A DNA stretch of 34,473 nt from Singulisphaera sp. GP187 (lineage in GTDB: Bacteria > Planctomycetota > Phycisphaerae > Phycisphaerales > SM1A02). This document shows, one piece after another, positions 32,523-34,473 of this stretch. The notes beneath the pieces were generated by a model. It saw only the letters and a list, made by a program, of their open reading frames with translations. It was not told the origin of the DNA and made no database searches. Within the stretch, counting starts at the first letter, position 1, and each line of letters begins with the position of its first letter. Both the position numbers and the translations under genes were made by a program. The DNA lies in NCBI GenBank assembly GCA_945888705.1, contig CAMDAQ010000013.1:1-34473 (forward strand), written 5' to 3'.

Positions 32523-34379
32523 ATGACGGATCCGATCGTCGGCATTGATCTGGGCACCACGAATTCGCTCGTCGCGTTCGCCGACGCGCGTGGTCCGCGC
32601 GTGCTTGGGCCGGGTCGGGGGTTGGTGCCCAGCGTGATCCGGGTCGATGCTTTAGGGGTGGTGGTTGGCGAGCGGGCGAAGGCCGAGCGCGCCCAGCACC
32701 CGCAGACCACGGCAGCGAGCGTGAAGCGACTCATCGGTCGCTCCGCGGCCGAGGTTCGCGATGCAGGTGCGCCGCACGGTCTGTACGTGGTCGATGGCCC
32801 GCGTGGGCTCGCGGCGGTCGGCCTTGCTGATCGGACGCTCTTGCCGCAGGAACTTTCGGCGCACGTCCTGCGCGAACTCGCCCAGGTGGCCTCGGCGGAG
32901 CTCGGGGTTGCCGTTCGACGTGCGGTAATCACGGTGCCGGCCTACTTCGACGATGGCCAGCGCCAAGCTACGCGTGATGCCGCGCGGCTCGCCGGGCTCG
33001 AGGCCGTGCGCATCGTGAATGAACCGACGGCAGCGGCGCTGGCCTACGGCATCGGGCGCGGGCATCGCGCGGCGGAAACCGTGGCGGTCTTTGACCTCGG
33101 CGGCGGGACCTTCGACCTGAGCATCCTGTCGGTGATCCCGGGTGACGGCACTGGTTTGGATGGCGAGTTCCTGCAGGTCCTCGCGACGGCAGGCGACACC
33201 GCGCTCGGTGGTGACGATCTTGATGCCGCCATCGTGAACGAAGCCTTGCCGCGCTACGAAGCGTGGCTTGGCGGGCCGGCGACGCCGCATGGCCTGGAAC
33301 TGCTTCGCGCCGCGGCCGAGCGTGCCAAGTGTGCGCTCTCGACCGCTGAGCGCGCGAGCGAGCGCATCGAGCACCCGCACGGTGCATGGGAGCTCGTGAT
33401 CGATCGTGCGTTGCTCGAGTCGCTCGCCGAGCCGCTCATGGAGCGCATGGCAGCGTGCTGTCGGCGCGCACTCGCCGATGCGGGCTCGCCCGCGATCGAT
33501 CGCGTGGTGCTCGTCGGCGGAAGCACCCGCGTGCCGGCGGTGCGTGCGCTCGCAGGCCGCATCTTCGGGGTCGAGCCGTACACCGCGCTCGATCCGGACG
33601 TGGTGGTGGCGCTGGGTGCTGCGCTGCAGGCACAAGTGCTCGCCGGAGGGCGCACCGATTTGCTGCTCATGGACGTCGTGCCCTTGTCGCTGGGCATCGA
33701 GACGGCCGGCGGTGCGGTCGCGAAGATGATCGTGCGCAACAGCGCCATGCCTGCGCGCGCAACCGAGATGTTCTCGACCGGCGTCGACGGCCAGACCGCG
33801 GTCAAGGTGCATGTGGTGCAGGGCGAGCGGGAGCTCGTGAAGGATTGCCGCAGCCTGGCCACGTTCGAGCTGCGCGGCCTTCCGCCGATGCCGGCAGGGA
33901 TCCCGCAGGTGCAGGTCGACTTCATGGTCGATGCGAACGGCGTGCTCGCGGTGCACGCTGTGGAGCGACGCAGCGGCCGTCGTGCGCAGGTGCAGGTGGT
34001 GCCTGCATACGGCCTGACCGCCGACGAGGTCGATCGCATGGAGGCCGACTCGCTGGCCCACGCCCGCGAAGACATGCACGCCCACCGCGTGATCGATCTG
34101 GTGGTGAATGCCCGGCTCGACATCACGTGGATCGAGGACGCCCGCGCGCGCGCGGGTGCGCTGCTTGACGCGGCCTACCTCGAGGAACTCGAAGGCCATC
34201 TGACGAGGCTCAAGGGCTTCATCGCGCTCGCCGAGCGCTCGCCGGGCCAGGTGGATGCCGATGCCTTCCACGCGGCGAAGGATGCGCTCGACCGCGCGAG
34301 CATGCGCCTGCACGAGGCCGCGATCGTGCAGAGCCTGCAGTCGATGGACCGCGGCACGAAGGGAGCAGTGCAGCCATGA
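32523..34379 (+). CDS. Hsp70 chaperone (DnaK/HscA-like)
   Basis: This ATP-dependent chaperone of 618 residues has all nucleotide-binding motifs: phosphate 1 'GIDLGTTNS' (about 7-15), 'NEPTAAALAYG', phosphate 2 'VFDLGGGTFDLS' and adenosine 'VVLVGGSTRVPAV'. The substrate-binding domain begins at 'DVVPLSLGIETAGG' and the helical lid follows. The length and lack of a long acidic C-terminal tail match HscA more than the housekeeping DnaK (~640, ending EEVKD-like). HscA delivers iron-sulfur clusters from IscU, but no isc or hscB gene is here, so DnaK paralogue versus HscA remains open. Its stop overlaps the start of ispD (ATGA). Confidence 0.92.
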   Translation: MTDPIVGIDLGTTNSLVAFADARGPRVLGPGRGLVPSVIRVDALGVVVGERAKAERAQHPQTTAASVKRLIGRSAAEVRDAGAPHGLYVVDGPRGLAAVGLADRTLLPQELSAHVLRELAQVASAELGVAVRRAVITVPAYFDDGQRQATRDAARLAGLEAVRIVNEPTAAALAYGIGRGHRAAETVAVFDLGGGTFDLSILSVIPGDGTGLDGEFLQVLATAGDTALGGDDLDAAIVNEALPRYEAWLGGPATPHGLELLRAAAERAKCALSTAERASERIEHPHGAWELVIDRALLESLAEPLMERMAACCRRALADAGSPAIDRVVLVGGSTRVPAVRALAGRIFGVEPYTALDPDVVVALGAALQAQVLAGGRTDLLLMDVVPLSLGIETAGGAVAKMIVRNSAMPARATEMFSTGVDGQTAVKVHVVQGERELVKDCRSLATFELRGLPPMPAGIPQVQVDFMVDANGVLAVHAVERRSGRRAQVQVVPAYGLTADEVDRMEADSLAHAREDMHAHRVIDLVVNARLDITWIEDARARAGALLDAAYLEELEGHLTRLKGFIALAERSPGQVDADAFHAAKDALDRASMRLHEAAIVQSLQSMDRGTKGAVQP

Positions 34380-34473
34380 AGGTCGCGGTGATCCTGCCCG
34401 CAGCGGGCAAGAGCGTTCGGTTCGGGCTTGGCGACAAGCTTGGCCAGGACCTTGGTGGCCGGCCGGTGCTCCT
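34376..34473 (+). CDS. ispD: IspD, MEP cytidylyltransferase (5' part, cut by the window end)
   Basis: Only the first 32 residues are visible. They read 'MKVAVILPAAGKSVRFG', then 'DKLGQDLGGRPVL', matching the nucleotide-binding start of 2-C-methyl-D-erythritol 4-phosphate cytidylyltransferases ('AAGxGxRxG...K......GxPvL'). IspD makes CDP-methylerythritol in non-mevalonate isoprenoid synthesis. Other sugar-phosphate nucleotidyltransferases share part of this motif, so the call is likely but not certain. The ATG overlaps the Hsp70 stop (ATGA), so the two are co-translated. Confidence 0.72.
   Translation, partial: MKVAVILPAAGKSVRFGLGDKLGQDLGGRPVL

Noticed and set aside
32652-34313. Minus-strand open frame of about 550 codons opposite hsp70
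   Set aside because: It is Arg/His-rich antisense of a clear Hsp70 gene; large antisense frames are expected at this GC content.

Overview
The window is almost entirely one high-GC bacterial genome that looks like a planctomycete of the Phycisphaerae/Phycisphaerales type. The lineage call is an inference from several features. An exported beta-helix protein carries Cys/Asp calcium-loop repeats and ends in a dockerin-like pair of loops finishing in 'NWG/AWG'. A planctomycete-style ECF sigma factor is coupled to a Ser/Thr kinase with WD40 repeats. The phenylalanyl-tRNA synthetase beta subunit lacks the usual N-terminal tRNA-binding (EMAP-II) insert. There is also an FG-GAP protein and a GAF-PP2C phosphatase. 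The first ~690 bases do not belong: they are AT-rich (bases 301-360 are 30% GC; bases 721-780 are 72%) and encode an internal piece of actinobacterial-looking UvrA. That piece stops abruptly inside a truncated OPT transporter gene, which is the signature of a chimeric metagenomic contig.

Layout. 1-692: foreign uvrA fragment. 668-4412 (minus): rhomboid protease, trpF and a C-terminally truncated OPT transporter. 4502-5650 (plus): citrate synthase. 5721-6494 (minus): metallo-beta-lactamase-fold hydrolase. 6563-13918 (plus): outer-membrane beta-barrel, lipoprotein, very long FecR-domain helical protein and CHASE2 adenylate cyclase, tightly packed and probably one envelope-signalling module. 14081-17816 (plus): ECF sigma factor and transmembrane Ser/Thr kinase with WD40 repeats. 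17848-20319 (minus): large secreted modular beta-helix protein. 20399-23973 (minus): FG-GAP propeller protein and GAF-PP2C phosphatase. 24022-26802 (plus): HtrA-like protease and an exported DUF3352-like protein. 26860-30445 (minus): pheT, cyclodeaminase-family protein and alpha/beta hydrolase, joined by 4-base overlaps. 30513-31696 (plus): two overlapping, probably paralogous lipoproteins. 31860-34473 (plus): orphan sigma factor, Hsp70 (DnaK/HscA-like), and the start of ispD running off the window.

How the parts work together. Signalling and envelope genes dominate: an adenylate cyclase, a kinase, a phosphatase, two sigma factors, four secreted or surface proteins and three lipoproteins. Housekeeping genes (gltA, trpF, pheT, ispD, hsp70) are scattered among them. 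The best candidate for a little-described system is the four-gene barrel/lipoprotein/FecR/CHASE2-cyclase cluster. A second theme is start-site architecture. Genes at the head of a transcription unit tend to have either a clear Shine-Dalgarno (gltA, FecR, the beta-helix protein, the second sigma factor, the DUF3352-like gene, OPT) or no SD but a TAnnnT-like hexamer 6-9 bases before the ATG, suggesting frequent leaderless transcripts.

The longest stretches without a gene are about 160 bases (13919-14080 and 31697-31859), so no gap exceeds 300 bases. I saw no tRNA, rRNA, CRISPR array, insertion sequence or prophage genes.
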